DNA of 52,646 nt from Paramarasmius palmivorus (Eukaryota > Basidiomycota > Agaricomycetes > Agaricales > Marasmiaceae): contig JAYKXP010000233.1 of assembly GCA_037176845.1 (NCBI GenBank), positions 1 through 52,646 of the forward strand, read 5' to 3'. Positions 1-11,374 of this stretch are shown here, one piece after another. The notes under the pieces were generated by a model, which was given only the letters and a program-made list of their open reading frames with translations, did not search any database and was not told the DNA's origin. Numbering within the stretch: position 1 is the first letter of the stretch; the number at the start of each line of letters is the position of its first letter. The translations under genes and the position numbers were made by a program.

Positions 1-2330
1 TGCGTATCTTATAAGCCTTGTTTTTACTGCAGGTTTTCTTGATGTGTTTTGTTTTGTTAGATCAGCAGGTCAGAATTGGGCGGTGCTTTACCAGAAACCT
101 GTGTAACCGCAGGCCGTGGCTCCCTCAATATGAGCGCGAAGCATTATAGCCACCGCAAGCCGTATTCCCTAGGGAATGTAGGGCGGATTGTTCGTCTCGA
201 AGTATGCGCAGAAGTATACCTAGCCGGCTTTGGTTCCGTCTTGCTCAGATGATGCCCTGCGGAGGCTTCGCTTCAAATGATCAATATAATGGGACTGTGT
301 GTGTTCGAACTAGTTGTCTTTGTTCAGTTTGCTCGACTCTATTAGTTTCCATCTATCACCCTCTCACTTGGTTGTCGAGTGACACCGGAGACTGGAGCTC
401 GGTAGTGGAAAGTCATATCCGCGATGTGCCTCCATTATCGTTGCCAACTAGACACTTGGTACTGCGTTTTCCGGTTCATTGCTTGTTGGTTGACAAAGCT
501 CAAGCCGCGATATCGCATTCTTTCGTCGTTTTACAAGATGCAATAACTCACTTGGGTTGTTCATTTCTTTTACTGCCGCCGTCACTCTACGGTTCTTGTT
601 CTTTAGGGTCCGGTTCTGTGCGTTGATGCTTGTTCGCTATGTGTCCAGAGATATTCGTTTTCCGTCTGCTATGATACGTTATGTTTACGTCGATATCAGA
701 CCGAACATTTCTTTAGTATCGGTGATTGGAGCGAGCGCTTCGTTCTTTACGACATGTGCATTCGGTCACACCCCTGCCATTGTAAGCCCCAGCTTGAGGG
801 TCTTAAACTGGTCCACAGTCCTTTGTTGCCCGCGAGGTTTGTTTATGCATGCTCCGAAAAGGGATTAGCAATGGACGTTTATGAGAATCGCACTGGGTCC
901 ATCAAACTTGTTTTGGAGGGCGGGAGGGGAAGGCGGTTATTCCGTGGAACCTTATTCAAGGTGTCCGTTGTGCCCCAAGCAAATGATACTCCTTACCTCC
1001 AGGATCCACCCCTCACACATTTATGTGTCCACATGTTGCCTATTGGTGAAGCCATGCAGCCTTCTGTCCAACGAGTCGGGCGGCATCATGTGTTCTGGGC
1101 CACTGTTTCACCTCTGTTTACCTTTTGTTACTCGTGACGAGGGGAGAGCGATAGCTATAAGTTGCATGGTGCTCGTATCCCACTCCTCGATGTATTTGGA
1201 GTGCTGTAGAGCACTTTTTTGGTACCCCTTTGTTGCGGTATTCATGCACTCAAATGGTCGTGTGTTTAAAGTTAGGGCGCCACTATGACAGAGAGAGAAA
1301 GCTGGGTCACCAGATACTGAGGGAAATGTAGAAGTCTGTCGTGCTGGAGCAGCCCTAATAGACAAGAATTAACTTAAACAGTCACACTGCTTACACGACG
1401 AGGAAAGAACTGTTACATATTTCCACCGGCTGAAATCTAATCAAGATCTAATCCATCAGATTATATCCAGTGCATGCTCAAACTAAGTCCAGGTTCCTTT
1501 GAGAAGAAGGCTGTGACGTGTGTGCTCAGCTCACTCGAAGGTAGACTTAACACCAATACCGACATGTACGTAGGTTATATGCGAGTTGTAGAAAGGAGCG
1601 AGGTGTACCGCAACAAGGTTTGGCTTCCAATGATCCTCATTCACGTCATTATATCAGCACGATTTGTGCAAGGATTGCACATCAGTCTGCATCTACATGC
1701 AGGAAAGGCACTAGTGATAGGTAATGTGCCTAAACTGGGCCCTTGCAAATGGTTTTTGGGATAGGGTGTAAGGGCCTGCCTCAGCTTAGAACACCTGTCA
1801 TATGGTGAAAAAACTTCTTATTGCTCGCGTTAGACAGACCTCTTGTTTTATTCGTATTGCAACTGCGTGTTGGTGGCAAGACAATGAAGCTATATGCAAT
1901 GGACTTTATGATTATCACCGTATTCCCTTGGTATTTGTATTTCTTCCTCCCCCTTAGAGAAGACCATCGGAATGAGTCCTTGCTGTCTTATTCAACAGGT
2001 CCAAACTAGCCCCCCTCTCTGCAGACGACTTATCACGTACACCATTCTTGTCCGACGATGGTGTTGTTCTATCACATGAAAGCCATGACTATGGCTTGTG
2101 ACTCGCTCTAACCATCAAGATTATTTGTATTGTAAAGGTCTCAGGCTGCCTCATTATTCTTACTAGTACGGGATGAGAAACTCTGTCCATCCATGTTTCA
2201 ATAATATGGAGAGAATCTGTATACAATAAAGTTGTTGTTAATCTCTATGTCCTCTTGATGACAATGATCATGAAGTGGTACTGTGAGTGGGACCTGATCT
2301 TTTACTGTTCCATGGGAATTTATTGGGTGA
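1..2330. other. 5' flank of the Helitron gene, no supported gene
   Basis: I see no convincing gene in this stretch. Short open frames exist on both strands (for example 204-626 plus), but none shows a recognisable motif, a credible splice pattern or typical coding texture. Immediately before the Helitron frame, the same reading frame continues upstream through TGA at 2328-2330 and TGA at 2295-2297. This part may therefore hold decayed Helitron coding sequence, but the N-terminal domains expected of such proteins were not recognised. Confidence 0.5.
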
Positions 2331-5300
2331 ATGGATCTTCCTGGTTATACGAAGGATGAGATCAAAGGGATTGCTGCAAGCTACTTCAATCAGGGTGGTA
2401 AGGTATTGGCTGTTGGGCATAAACAAGAAGGGGAGTCTATTTGGAAAAACCCTGCATTATATCCAAAAATGTTCCCCTGGCTGTTTCCTTATGGTTATGG
2501 AGGTATAGGTACTTGTCATCTTTCTGATTCAGCTCATAAAAAGCATTTGCTCATGTACTATGACAAGCGATTTCAGACAGATGAAAATTTCCCTATAGTA
2601 GCTTTCAGCCATGAACAGGTTAAAGCAGCTACATCAGCCGGATGGCTTCTAGCTGACAAGCAATCTTTTGATGCTGTTGCTAACAGGATAGTATCTCTAA
2701 ACACTTCAGTTCTGCAGGACATTGCTGAACGAATGGCTGGTGGAGAAAAGGTTATCCCACAGGGTAATGAAGAAGTTGAATGCTTTAAGGTTCTTAATGA
2801 CATAGATCGAGTTGCAAGTAAAGTCAACGGATCTGCAACTACAAAGAAGTTTATGCGTCATGAAGTATGGTCATTGATTGCACATAAAGGAGCCCCTTCT
2901 TGGTATATCACCATTTCACCAGCTGACAGCAAGCATCCCTTGTGTGTTTATTTTGCTGGAAAACAAGTAGACTTTTCATCCAAACTCCTGGATCATGCTC
3001 CAAGATTGAGGCTAATCTGTAGTAATCCTGTGGCCTCAGCTAGGTTTTTCAACTATATGGTTGATATATTCATTACTGATGTGCTTGGCTACAATAGTGA
3101 TCATCAAGGTCTATATGGTGAACATGATGCCCATTATGGTGTTGTGGAGCAGCAGGGGCGCCTTACTCTACATCTCCACCTGCTTCTCTGGATTAAGGGT
3201 GCACTTAGTCCCCAGCAGATTCGGGACAAACTGAAAGCAAGAATTGAGGGTTTTGAGGAAAGTGTAATCGCATATCTTGATAGTGTCTTTGCGGGTCAGT
3301 TTTTGGATAACACTCTTGAAAAGGTATCTTGTGATGTTGATTTGGCTACAAAAGAGGATTTCTATGTCAACCCAACTCTGGCACTACCTGTGTGTCCACC
3401 AGAACCTTGTGCTCTTCACCAGTACAAGTATTCTGATATGGGCTGCCATACTTGTGATACTTATAGGAAGTGGTATAAGCATTACGTGTTTGATGTAAAT
3501 GATATCATTCTTAAGACACAATGGCATGAATGTGACTCAAACTACAAGAAGGATGGAACATTAAAGAAACGTCATGTTTACAAAGGGTGTCGTGATAACA
3601 AATGGGGTAAGTGTCGAGCTAGATTTCCAAGACCAACACATCCCCTTACTTCAATAGACCATGAAAGTGGGGCAATAACTATGCGTAAAGATGAACCCTG
3701 GTTTAACACCTTCTCATATCCTCTAACCTATTTAATGCGAAGCAATACAGATGTTACCTTCCTTGGTTCAGGTACTGCAATAAAATCTGTAGTACTATAT
3801 GTTACAGACTATATCACTAAATCATCACTAAAGACACATGTGGTGTTTGATGCTATACTATCAATATATTCCAAACACGGTTCTGTCATTAATGGTTCTG
3901 AAAGCAGTGCAGAGAAAGCCAGAAAACTTCTTACAAAAATAGTTAATCTTTTGACTACGAAAATGGAATTTGGAGCACCATTGATATGTTCCTATCTGTT
4001 GGGTTTTCCTGATCACTATACTGATCACCGTTTCATCTCATTTTATTGGCAGCAATATGTTGCTCGTGTTGAAAGTGATTGTGTGAATGGAGAGTTGACT
4101 TCAGAGGACAACATGTATAAATCTGAAGATAGTGTTAAAGAGCGTGTAGCCTTAGTGAAGCGTGGTCATCGTATAATAGGTCTGTCTCCTGTTATGGATT
4201 ATAGTGACAGACCTCTCGAATCTGATGACATTGTGTTATATGATTGGATTCAGATTTCACATAGAGTCACCTTGAAATCAGCAAAAAAACGAAGCAGTAA
4301 GGGATCTACCACTCAACATACAGCTTGTACTGAAAGTGATGCTGACGAAAATGGTGATCCTGGGCAACAGCACTCATCTAAAGAGCTGCACAATGCAAAG
4401 ACTCTGCCTTTAAATCATTACTACTATCATCCAAACCATGCTCTGTCTGATACTCATGTTGCTAAAATCCAGAAAGACTCTGACAAACTTGTAGTCAACT
4501 TTCTTGGTGCAAATCTTCCCCGTCGAGACATTGGAGACAGAGAATACTACTGCAAAGTGATGCTCACTCTTTTCAAACCCTGGAGGAAAGGTACTGATCT
4601 GAAAGAAGAGCACTTCACTTGGGAAGATTCATTTAATAACTATAACTTCTCTGAAAGACAAAGGAAGCTTATGGATAACTTTATGATAAGATATGAGTGT
4701 CTTGATGCTCGTGATGACTATCATGCTCAAATGAGGAAAGACAATGGTCTACATAGCAGCTGGGATCCGTTAATTGACTGCACCGAGGAAGACTATGATG
4801 ATATCTTGAATTCCTTCCCTGATGCGGTACATACTACAGAGGAGTCCTGCTTTCCTTATCAGCATGACTTTGAAGGGGTAGCACAGCTGGCAGATTTTAG
4901 CAAAGGTCATAAGCAGAGACTGGTACAAAAGTTAGAAATTCAACGTACACTCAGCATCAGCAACTGGACTAAAGTGTTGCCTGTAGATAAGGGTTGTAAT
5001 GTAGATATTTACAGTCCAATTGCATTAAATACCCGCGATTTCTGGAAGACAGTATTGATGGAGCGTAAGAAAGAGATTATTGAATCACGTACAAGTTCAG
5101 TTCCTGCTTCTGTTCGTGCTGAATTTGTTGCATTTCGTAACAGGAGACAGCTACCTCCTATGATGACTGAAGTTCAAGTTGTGGACAAAACTTATCTGGA
5201 AAGGAGATTTAAAGTTAAGGATGAAGGTCACTATATCACAGAAACCCTCCGATTGTTCTCACTTAATGAAGAACAGGAGAGAGCGTTCCGCATTATAGCT

Positions 5301-8075
5301 CAACATGCATCTTCTGTAGCTGCTGATCAATTGAAGATGTATATTGGTGGTATGGGTGGGACTGGCAAGTCAACTGTGTTGCGTGCTTTAATACACTTCT
5401 TTCAAATGAGAAATGAGTCCTATAAGTTGCTTGTTGTAGCTCCTACTGGTAGTGCTGCAGCCCTTCTTGGAGGCTCTACATACCATTCGGCCTTCGGAAT
5501 CAATGATTATTCCACAGGTGACAATCTTCCCACAGTTCGTGAGAGACTGATAGGTATTAAATATGTGTTTTTTGATGAAATATCTATGGTTTCAGCTAGA
5601 GAGTTATATCGTATTAGCCGCCAGCTTTGTCTTTGTCTACTTAAACCTGACACTGAATTTGGAGGGCTTAATATCATCTTTGCAGGAGATTTTGCCCAGC
5701 TTCCACCTCCAATGGGTGGTGAAAGTATATCTTTATATGGCAGAAACATTGGAGCACTTAGAAGCACAACGAAGCATCAGGAGGAGGCAATTGGCAAGTC
5801 GTTGTGGCATCACGTGACAACTGTAGTTATATTACGTCAGAACATGCGTCAGCGTAACCAGTCTGAGGATGATGCTAAGCTTCGCAGAGCGCTAGAGAAC
5901 ATGCGTTACAAAAGCTGCACACAGGAGGACATAGAATTTCTTAACTCTAGAGTATCATCAAATATGCAAGGTAGTGCTTCAATAAGTGCACTTGATTTCA
6001 GAGATATTGCTATCATCACTGCATGGAATGTGCAGAAAGATGAAATCAATCGTCTAGGAGGTATTCGCTATGCAGAAGAGCATCATCAGCCACTACATCA
6101 TTTCTACTGTGAGGATATAATCAAACCTACAGGAAAATCACAGCGCAAGCAGGTCAATGATAGTAACATGATTAATCTAAAAGAAATGACTCCTCAATGG
6201 CAGGAACTTCTGTGGTCTCTTGATGCAAGTGCTTCTGATTCTCTAGTATCCCCTAAACTAAGCTTTTGTAAAGGAATGCCTATTATCATCAGGAAGAACT
6301 TAGCTACTGAGCTGAATATAACACGAGGTCAGGAAGGTACTGTCTATGGTTGGACTGCAAGAGGACCTCTTCATCGACAGAGACTAGACACTCTATTTGT
6401 TAAACTAACAAGCCCTCCATGTGATGTACAGCTACCAGGATTGCCTTTAAATGTTGTACCGATTACACCTACCTCAGATTATACTACAATTAAACTGCCT
6501 TTCAAGGATGGCAAGTCACTCAAAGTATTTCGAACACAGGTAGATGTTGCACCCTGTTTTTCAATGACTGATTTCTCTTCTCAAGGTAAGACAAGACCTC
6601 GCAATCCAGTTCATCTTACAAATTGCCGGGATTTCCATTCGTATTATACAGCTTTGTCTCGAAGTGCTACAGCTAAGGGTACTATTATACTTGGAAGCTT
6701 TGATAGTAATAAGATAACTGGTGGGCTTCAAGGGTCTTCTCTCCGTCAAGAGTATCGTGAACTTGAGCTATTGGACGACATAACAAAACGTAGATATGAA
6801 GGGCAGCTTCCTTTGTGCGTACAGGGTAATACAAGAAATGTCTTGCTAGCCTCCTTTCGTAAACAGATGACTGATAATTATGTTCCCGCTACTGTACCAC
6901 AGAGTTTAGCATGGAGTGCTAGTGATCCTCTGGATCAAGTTGACATTGATGAACTTGCATGGAAGATAGTGAGTAGAGGCAACGCTACTGAGGACTTAAA
7001 GGAACATCTTTCTCAGCATAATATACCTGATCCTGACTGGTTGGTACCACAACTGCCCAATAAACCAGGGATTAAGGTATCACAGCCCAGAAAGAAAGCC
7101 TTGAACTTGCCTGTAAATGTGCAGTCTGGTGTGCAGTTGAGAACTAAGCGCATCCTCTCTGATAGTGCTCCAACTTATCGATCTGATGAGCATAAACGGC
7201 ATTGTATGGAGCATAATAGTACATCTGATGACAGAACACAAATATCTCTACTATCTGCTCCAACATGGTCTAATAATAGCTGTGCTTATGATGCATTACT
7301 GGATGTTTTATGGTTCACATGGAACTTATCACAAGACTCCTTTAATGCTACCAGCAATATTATGCACAACAACATTTTACCTGAACTAATTCAACTGTTT
7401 AGCCAGTGTCATGATAAAGTACTTTCATTAGATGCTGTACGAGATGCATTACGCAGTAAGCTTACCACTCTTGCTCCTGACAAATTTGTACTCGGAGCCT
7501 TTGTTTCTATATCTGAGCTCTTTGATGCTGTACTGTGTGGCAATGTACTCTTAACCCAACGGCGAGAGAAATGCACAAGATGTGCATCAGATGTTTGTGT
7601 TTCCTCAGCTGCAGATTATGTCCCTCACATCAGTCAAGGTATTTCATATAGTTCTTCAATTGTGTCGTTACTTCGTCAATATACAGAACCACACATATGT
7701 TCTCATTGTTGTAGAGAATGTGGGTCTAATATGTTATCTGCACATGAGTTTTGTTTTCCACCTTGGATTATAATGTTTGCCATTCATGAAGCTGGTCCTC
7801 AACAAAAGTTACCCTATATAGATTTGTGTATACAACTTCCAGTCAATGGTATGTCTCATGCATATCGTTTGTGTGGTGTCATATACTTTAAGGATGGTCA
7901 CTTCGTAGCTCGAGTAATAGACACACATAAGCGAGTGTGGTATTATGATGGCATGTCAGCTCAGATAGGCCAGAGAAACCACTATGTTTTCAATAAGGAC
8001 CTCACTAACAGCAACTTAGACTTATCAAAGTGTCGTGGATACAAAGCATGTCATGCAATATATATCAAGTGCTAA
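2331..8075 (+). CDS. Helitron Rep/PIF1 helicase with a C-terminal peptidase-like domain (N-terminally truncated)
   Basis: This is a single 1914-residue intronless frame. In the family it performs rolling-circle transposition in the nucleus. Residues 1-600 carry the Rep part: the PxMFPWLFPYGYGG entry motif near residue 45, the HUH metal site HLHLLLW at 281-287, several Cys pairs after 360, and the two-tyrosine motif YVTDY (Y490, Y494). A PIF1-type SF1 helicase follows, with Walker A GGMGGTGKST at 1006-1015 (K1013), Walker B FFDE at 1080-1083 and YTALSR at 1439-1444. Residues about 1640-1914 resemble a C19/USP-like cysteine peptidase: NNSCAYDALLDVLW (C1651), Cys pairs between, GHFVA (H1857) and WYYDG (D1873). 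Basidiomycete Helitron proteins normally start several hundred residues earlier. Here the ATG follows an in-frame TGA directly, so the 5' end is probably lost or decayed. The remaining frame has no break, which suggests recent activity or recent truncation. Confidence 0.93.
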   Translation: MDLPGYTKDEIKGIAASYFNQGGKVLAVGHKQEGESIWKNPALYPKMFPWLFPYGYGGIGTCHLSDSAHKKHLLMYYDKRFQTDENFPIVAFSHEQVKAATSAGWLLADKQSFDAVANRIVSLNTSVLQDIAERMAGGEKVIPQGNEEVECFKVLNDIDRVASKVNGSATTKKFMRHEVWSLIAHKGAPSWYITISPADSKHPLCVYFAGKQVDFSSKLLDHAPRLRLICSNPVASARFFNYMVDIFITDVLGYNSDHQGLYGEHDAHYGVVEQQGRLTLHLHLLLWIKGALSPQQIRDKLKARIEGFEESVIAYLDSVFAGQFLDNTLEKVSCDVDLATKEDFYVNPTLALPVCPPEPCALHQYKYSDMGCHTCDTYRKWYKHYVFDVNDIILKTQWHECDSNYKKDGTLKKRHVYKGCRDNKWGKCRARFPRPTHPLTSIDHESGAITMRKDEPWFNTFSYPLTYLMRSNTDVTFLGSGTAIKSVVLYVTDYITKSSLKTHVVFDAILSIYSKHGSVINGSESSAEKARKLLTKIVNLLTTKMEFGAPLICSYLLGFPDHYTDHRFISFYWQQYVARVESDCVNGELTSEDNMYKSEDSVKERVALVKRGHRIIGLSPVMDYSDRPLESDDIVLYDWIQISHRVTLKSAKKRSSKGSTTQHTACTESDADENGDPGQQHSSKELHNAKTLPLNHYYYHPNHALSDTHVAKIQKDSDKLVVNFLGANLPRRDIGDREYYCKVMLTLFKPWRKGTDLKEEHFTWEDSFNNYNFSERQRKLMDNFMIRYECLDARDDYHAQMRKDNGLHSSWDPLIDCTEEDYDDILNSFPDAVHTTEESCFPYQHDFEGVAQLADFSKGHKQRLVQKLEIQRTLSISNWTKVLPVDKGCNVDIYSPIALNTRDFWKTVLMERKKEIIESRTSSVPASVRAEFVAFRNRRQLPPMMTEVQVVDKTYLERRFKVKDEGHYITETLRLFSLNEEQERAFRIIAQHASSVAADQLKMYIGGMGGTGKSTVLRALIHFFQMRNESYKLLVVAPTGSAAALLGGSTYHSAFGINDYSTGDNLPTVRERLIGIKYVFFDEISMVSARELYRISRQLCLCLLKPDTEFGGLNIIFAGDFAQLPPPMGGESISLYGRNIGALRSTTKHQEEAIGKSLWHHVTTVVILRQNMRQRNQSEDDAKLRRALENMRYKSCTQEDIEFLNSRVSSNMQGSASISALDFRDIAIITAWNVQKDEINRLGGIRYAEEHHQPLHHFYCEDIIKPTGKSQRKQVNDSNMINLKEMTPQWQELLWSLDASASDSLVSPKLSFCKGMPIIIRKNLATELNITRGQEGTVYGWTARGPLHRQRLDTLFVKLTSPPCDVQLPGLPLNVVPITPTSDYTTIKLPFKDGKSLKVFRTQVDVAPCFSMTDFSSQGKTRPRNPVHLTNCRDFHSYYTALSRSATAKGTIILGSFDSNKITGGLQGSSLRQEYRELELLDDITKRRYEGQLPLCVQGNTRNVLLASFRKQMTDNYVPATVPQSLAWSASDPLDQVDIDELAWKIVSRGNATEDLKEHLSQHNIPDPDWLVPQLPNKPGIKVSQPRKKALNLPVNVQSGVQLRTKRILSDSAPTYRSDEHKRHCMEHNSTSDDRTQISLLSAPTWSNNSCAYDALLDVLWFTWNLSQDSFNATSNIMHNNILPELIQLFSQCHDKVLSLDAVRDALRSKLTTLAPDKFVLGAFVSISELFDAVLCGNVLLTQRREKCTRCASDVCVSSAADYVPHISQGISYSSSIVSLLRQYTEPHICSHCCRECGSNMLSAHEFCFPPWIIMFAIHEAGPQQKLPYIDLCIQLPVNGMSHAYRLCGVIYFKDGHFVARVIDTHKRVWYYDGMSAQIGQRNHYVFNKDLTNSNLDLSKCRGYKACHAIYIKC

Positions 8076-8300
8076 GGATGAGAACGATTTTGGTGTTTTC
8101 AAGCGTATCAATCCATGCTACATCCACATCAGAACCGTATACAATATACCTGGAGCTCACTTTCAAAGTGATCTGAATCCCAATCCTAAGCCCCAACAGG
8201 TTTGCAACTTGCCTTATATAAATACCCCTCAATCCTTCATCATAGTATACCAGCTGGTACACACAGGTTGAGACACAGCCCTGTGCCTGTGACTTGGCTC
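2331..8300 (+). mobile_element. Helitron remnant, termini not resolved
   Basis: The element is identified by its Rep-helicase gene only. Helitrons start with TC, end in CTRR after a short hairpin, and insert between A and T without target duplication. I looked for a hairpin followed by CTRR within about 600 bp downstream of the stop. Candidates near 8265-8290 (CACAG-CC-CTGTG) and 8560-8610 do not satisfy all criteria. The coordinates given are minimal, not true ends. The intronless, AT-rich frame contrasts with its intron-rich neighbours. Confidence 0.6.
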
Positions 8301-9947
8301 CTATACGCTTGATATAAGTGTTTATCCCTCCCTTGTTTTTAATTATATGGAAGGCCAGACTGTATCACTTACATGTTGCAGTTAAAAGGAGGCTAGTGTC
8401 TCTTTTTCGAGGAATTCAGCTAATTAGATGTCCGATTTATGATTTATTATGTGTGGAATTTGCATCTGTGCAATCCTTCTTCCCCGGTACATGCCAGCTA
8501 ATATCTCGATATTCAATGGTCTGAGTTGTATTGGTAATATTATTGTGCATTTTTAAAAGCCTAGCTGCTAGCCTCAGAGTGCTGAGTTGCTCCGGAGCAT
8601 GCAATCTCAAGTGAAGCGATCCAGCGTACATATAAGGCCCGATGCGCCGGGTCTAATACACATGTATGTAGGTAGAGAAAGAGTTTGATGGGCCTATCTT
8701 GAATGACTGGCTGAGTATGTCAATCATGAGAGACATGAACACCGGACCTTACAGTATCCGACAAAGAAGCGTCAAGTGTTAAACCCTTTCAAAACTGTTG
8801 TCCCGCCGTAACCACTTTTCATCGTTCTGTATCCGTTGCTCGTCATCTCGTGTACACTACGCGGTTTTCACGACTAGCTAAACCGATTCGTTCCTATCCT
8901 TCGTATCCCTATGTCACCGGAAGATTACAAACTAGTGCATATGTTTATCGGCAGAGCTGGCTGGTCGGATATCGATGAGGGTAATAGTGAGGTCGCAATA
9001 TGACCGCAACCTGCGATGCATTTCTCTCACATTTTAGCCCCCGCCACACCGGATCGCTTAATCGGACAAGTCTACTTTCCAGAAGTGGTATACGCGAAAC
9101 TTGGCTGCGATACGATGGTCTCTTTACAGGCTGGGCAGTCCGGGGTCCCAGTTCCATGTTTGTTAACTGTATGGGACAAGTCCTGACTGAACGTGACAGT
9201 CCAGCCTTCCAAATTACGAGTTCGGAACAAAGTCTCTTTTCCGTTGTTTTGAGCCTTGCTTCAGTTTAAGTTGTTTAAGGAGAAACCTCGTTCCCCTTTA
9301 CTTTCCACCCTTCACGAGCTTATGTTATAGCTAGCCGCTCATTATGACTGTCTTCAGGTGCCGTTTTTCCATTTCAATCTATTTGCTCTACGGGTCGTTT
9401 GCGTTGAACTAATCTGATTGTATGTACTCCTCTATGCTCTGGAATCTCATTACTACGTTCGCGTCTATGTGTAGGTCGTCTGACCAGTTTGGTTGTCCTG
9501 CCAGTTTCCTCGTGATGTGGTGTATATCCTTCTCCGGGGCAAGAATAGTACAGGTCGTGACAACGGCTCTGTTCATCGGTACTAGAGTGAGCTCTAGCAT
9601 GTACTGTATAAATACTTAGGTTCTCGTGGACTTGTGTGCTTGGATACACGACGTACCTCTAGTGGCTTGTTTCCACTCGTCTTCCTGACATCGTCGATGC
9701 AACGGAATATCAGGTAAATAGCATGACCAGTCGGTTGAACCAAATTGTCTTCTATCTTGGAGAACGTTTCGCGTGCGTGTATGAGATTCTCCCTGATTCT
9801 CTTGTAGTTCACGTTCTTCGTGTGGCATTCGGCGATGAGGTGATATAGTTCAGCGAGGTACACCGATATTGCTTTCTCCAGGTTGTAGTTACCATTTGCC
9901 GCCCTGTTATAGCTGTCAGTATCAGAATTTCGACTGACAGGCATTTC
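8076..9947. other. Helitron 3' flank and intergenic stretch
   Basis: No gene is supported. The palindrome GCTCCGGAGC near 8590-8600 and the short inverted repeat CACAGCCCTGTG near 8275 are the only structures I noticed. On the minus strand 9594-9912 is open and has a helical, protein-like composition. It could be a fifth exon of the next gene if a 39-nt intron at 9951-9913 is used, which would extend that protein from 425 to 530 residues. Confidence 0.4.
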
Positions 9948-11374
9948 TTACCCGTGGGTGCAAGGATCAAGCCCGGCCTTGTATCGCTGAAGTTTTCTTT
10001 CACTCGTACTAGGAGCTGGAATCCTCTCTCCTCCGGTAGCACTATTCAATTGCTGTAAGCGCGCAGTTCGGTTGGCTAGGGATCACGTACCTATCCGGTT
10101 CGCTGTCGGAAGAGTGTTCACCACCATATCCGGGACTTTCCGCTCCTTCTTGGTAGAACTTTGTGCCTTTGTTCGTGAAGGGGTTGAAACAAGGGTGCTG
10201 AACTACAGCAATTTCTGCCTCGGGTGACATGATGTACGTCGAAGGAAGTCGTGCATCTTCTAGCCTTTCGAAGCTGATCCGTGTACTGTCTGTGAACGGA
10301 CAGCATAGGTGCCATGAAGTTACGGAGAGCGGTCGATAACGTGCATCGTCAGGGTCCATGTCGTCTAGGGGAGACAAGTTGATTATCCAGCAGTGTGGGT
10401 CCCCGAACCATCGAATCTGGAGGGAAAGCTCGTGGTTAGGGTGAAGAGCTTCTTCGGCCGAAAGCTCGTTCATTATTGTCCAGCCCTTTCTTTCGTACTC
10501 CTCGTACGTATGTTTGTCGGCCGGTGAAGCGATGGCTAGCTTTAAAATGCGTTTGTCGATGAACGATGTCTTGGGGTAAAGGGAAACGTATTGCGTAGCG
10601 GTGGCGAAGTTCATATGTAGTGCTGTAGGGTATGCTAATCAGCGATTTTGCCTAGTGTGAAGAAAGGTTACTTGCTGGAATTAAAACCGAGAATGACTTC
10701 TACGGGCTCTGTCTTTGTACCAATAATACGTATCGTTTTGCAATGTTCATCTTCAAAAATGAACACGCCGGCTGCGGTTGAGTCATCGCAGAGTTCATCA
10801 AGATCTCCTGTGTTAGGCTCGGCTTTCGAAAACTCAGCCGAGGCTGCTTGTTCGAAGACTGAGTGTTGTGCGTCGTACGTCCTTCCGTCCTTGGTCTTTC
10901 TGGGGAGCGGCTTGAACGTGTATTTGGCCTCTGCGACGATTTCTGCTATGGTAGTAGTTGTGGACCATGGTGTGTACACGTCAATATGGTCTATGTCGGT
11001 TTGGTCCCTGAGGAAGATTTTAGCCATGGAGATCCCGCTGATGAGTGCCCCTGCGCATGCTATTGCTTTCCTGAACTTGACCTGGAGTCTTTCCTCGGTG
11101 AAGAACGTGCCATATATTCTGCCGGCCCCAATGGTGCTCGCGTAGTATTCACCGACATCTCTGAGCGTGTCCTTGGAAACTCTCCTGACGTTGATTAGGT
11201 CGTAGACACTCGTTTCGTCGAATGTGATCCTTTGTGCTGGAAAAGGCCTGTTGGTGTTGTTTAGCGTGTCGTTGTGTACTTTTCCTTAACTCACAAGCCG
11301 TTCAAAAGGTTGCGTGTCCCTTTATCTCCGTTTTCTTCATCGCCAGACGTCTCTTGCCAGGATTCACCTGTCAT
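9948..11374 (-). CDS. Unnamed mushroom-family protein with a degenerate nucleotidyltransferase-like motif
   Basis: I model four exons (11374-11295, 11247-10676, 10622-10091, 10041-9948) that keep frame and give 425 residues. Introns are 47, 53 and 49 nt. The first has a GTGAGT donor and a CTAAAC branch site. The second is GC-AG. The start ATG (11374) opens MTGESWQETSGDEENG. A helical section with RRVSKDTLRDVGEYY leads to GALISGISMAKIF and then DHIDVYTPW. In relatives I remember, this region reads GSTALQFF followed by SDLDLY, the pattern of a minimal nucleotidyltransferase; here the Ser and the first Asp are not kept. Later parts (EVILGFNST, VSLYPKTSF, YERKGWT) also match the family. I cannot assign a reaction. 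A second member lies at 34062-35730. An alternative C terminus continues to 9594. Confidence 0.68.
10623..10675 (-). other. Predicted GC-AG intron
   Basis: On the minus strand the donor reads A|GCAAGT and the acceptor CTACAG|CA. Removing these 53 nt joins ..GFNS-T-LHMNF.. in one frame and restores family spacing. No nearby GT donor restores the frame with a good consensus. Confidence 0.6.

Noticed and set aside
204..868. Plus-strand frames at the left edge
   Set aside because: They overlap in different frames, lack motifs and splice signals, and could not be linked to the Helitron.
8260..8610. Helitron 3' terminus
   Set aside because: Small hairpins exist but none is followed at the right distance by CTRR and T; I could not define the end.
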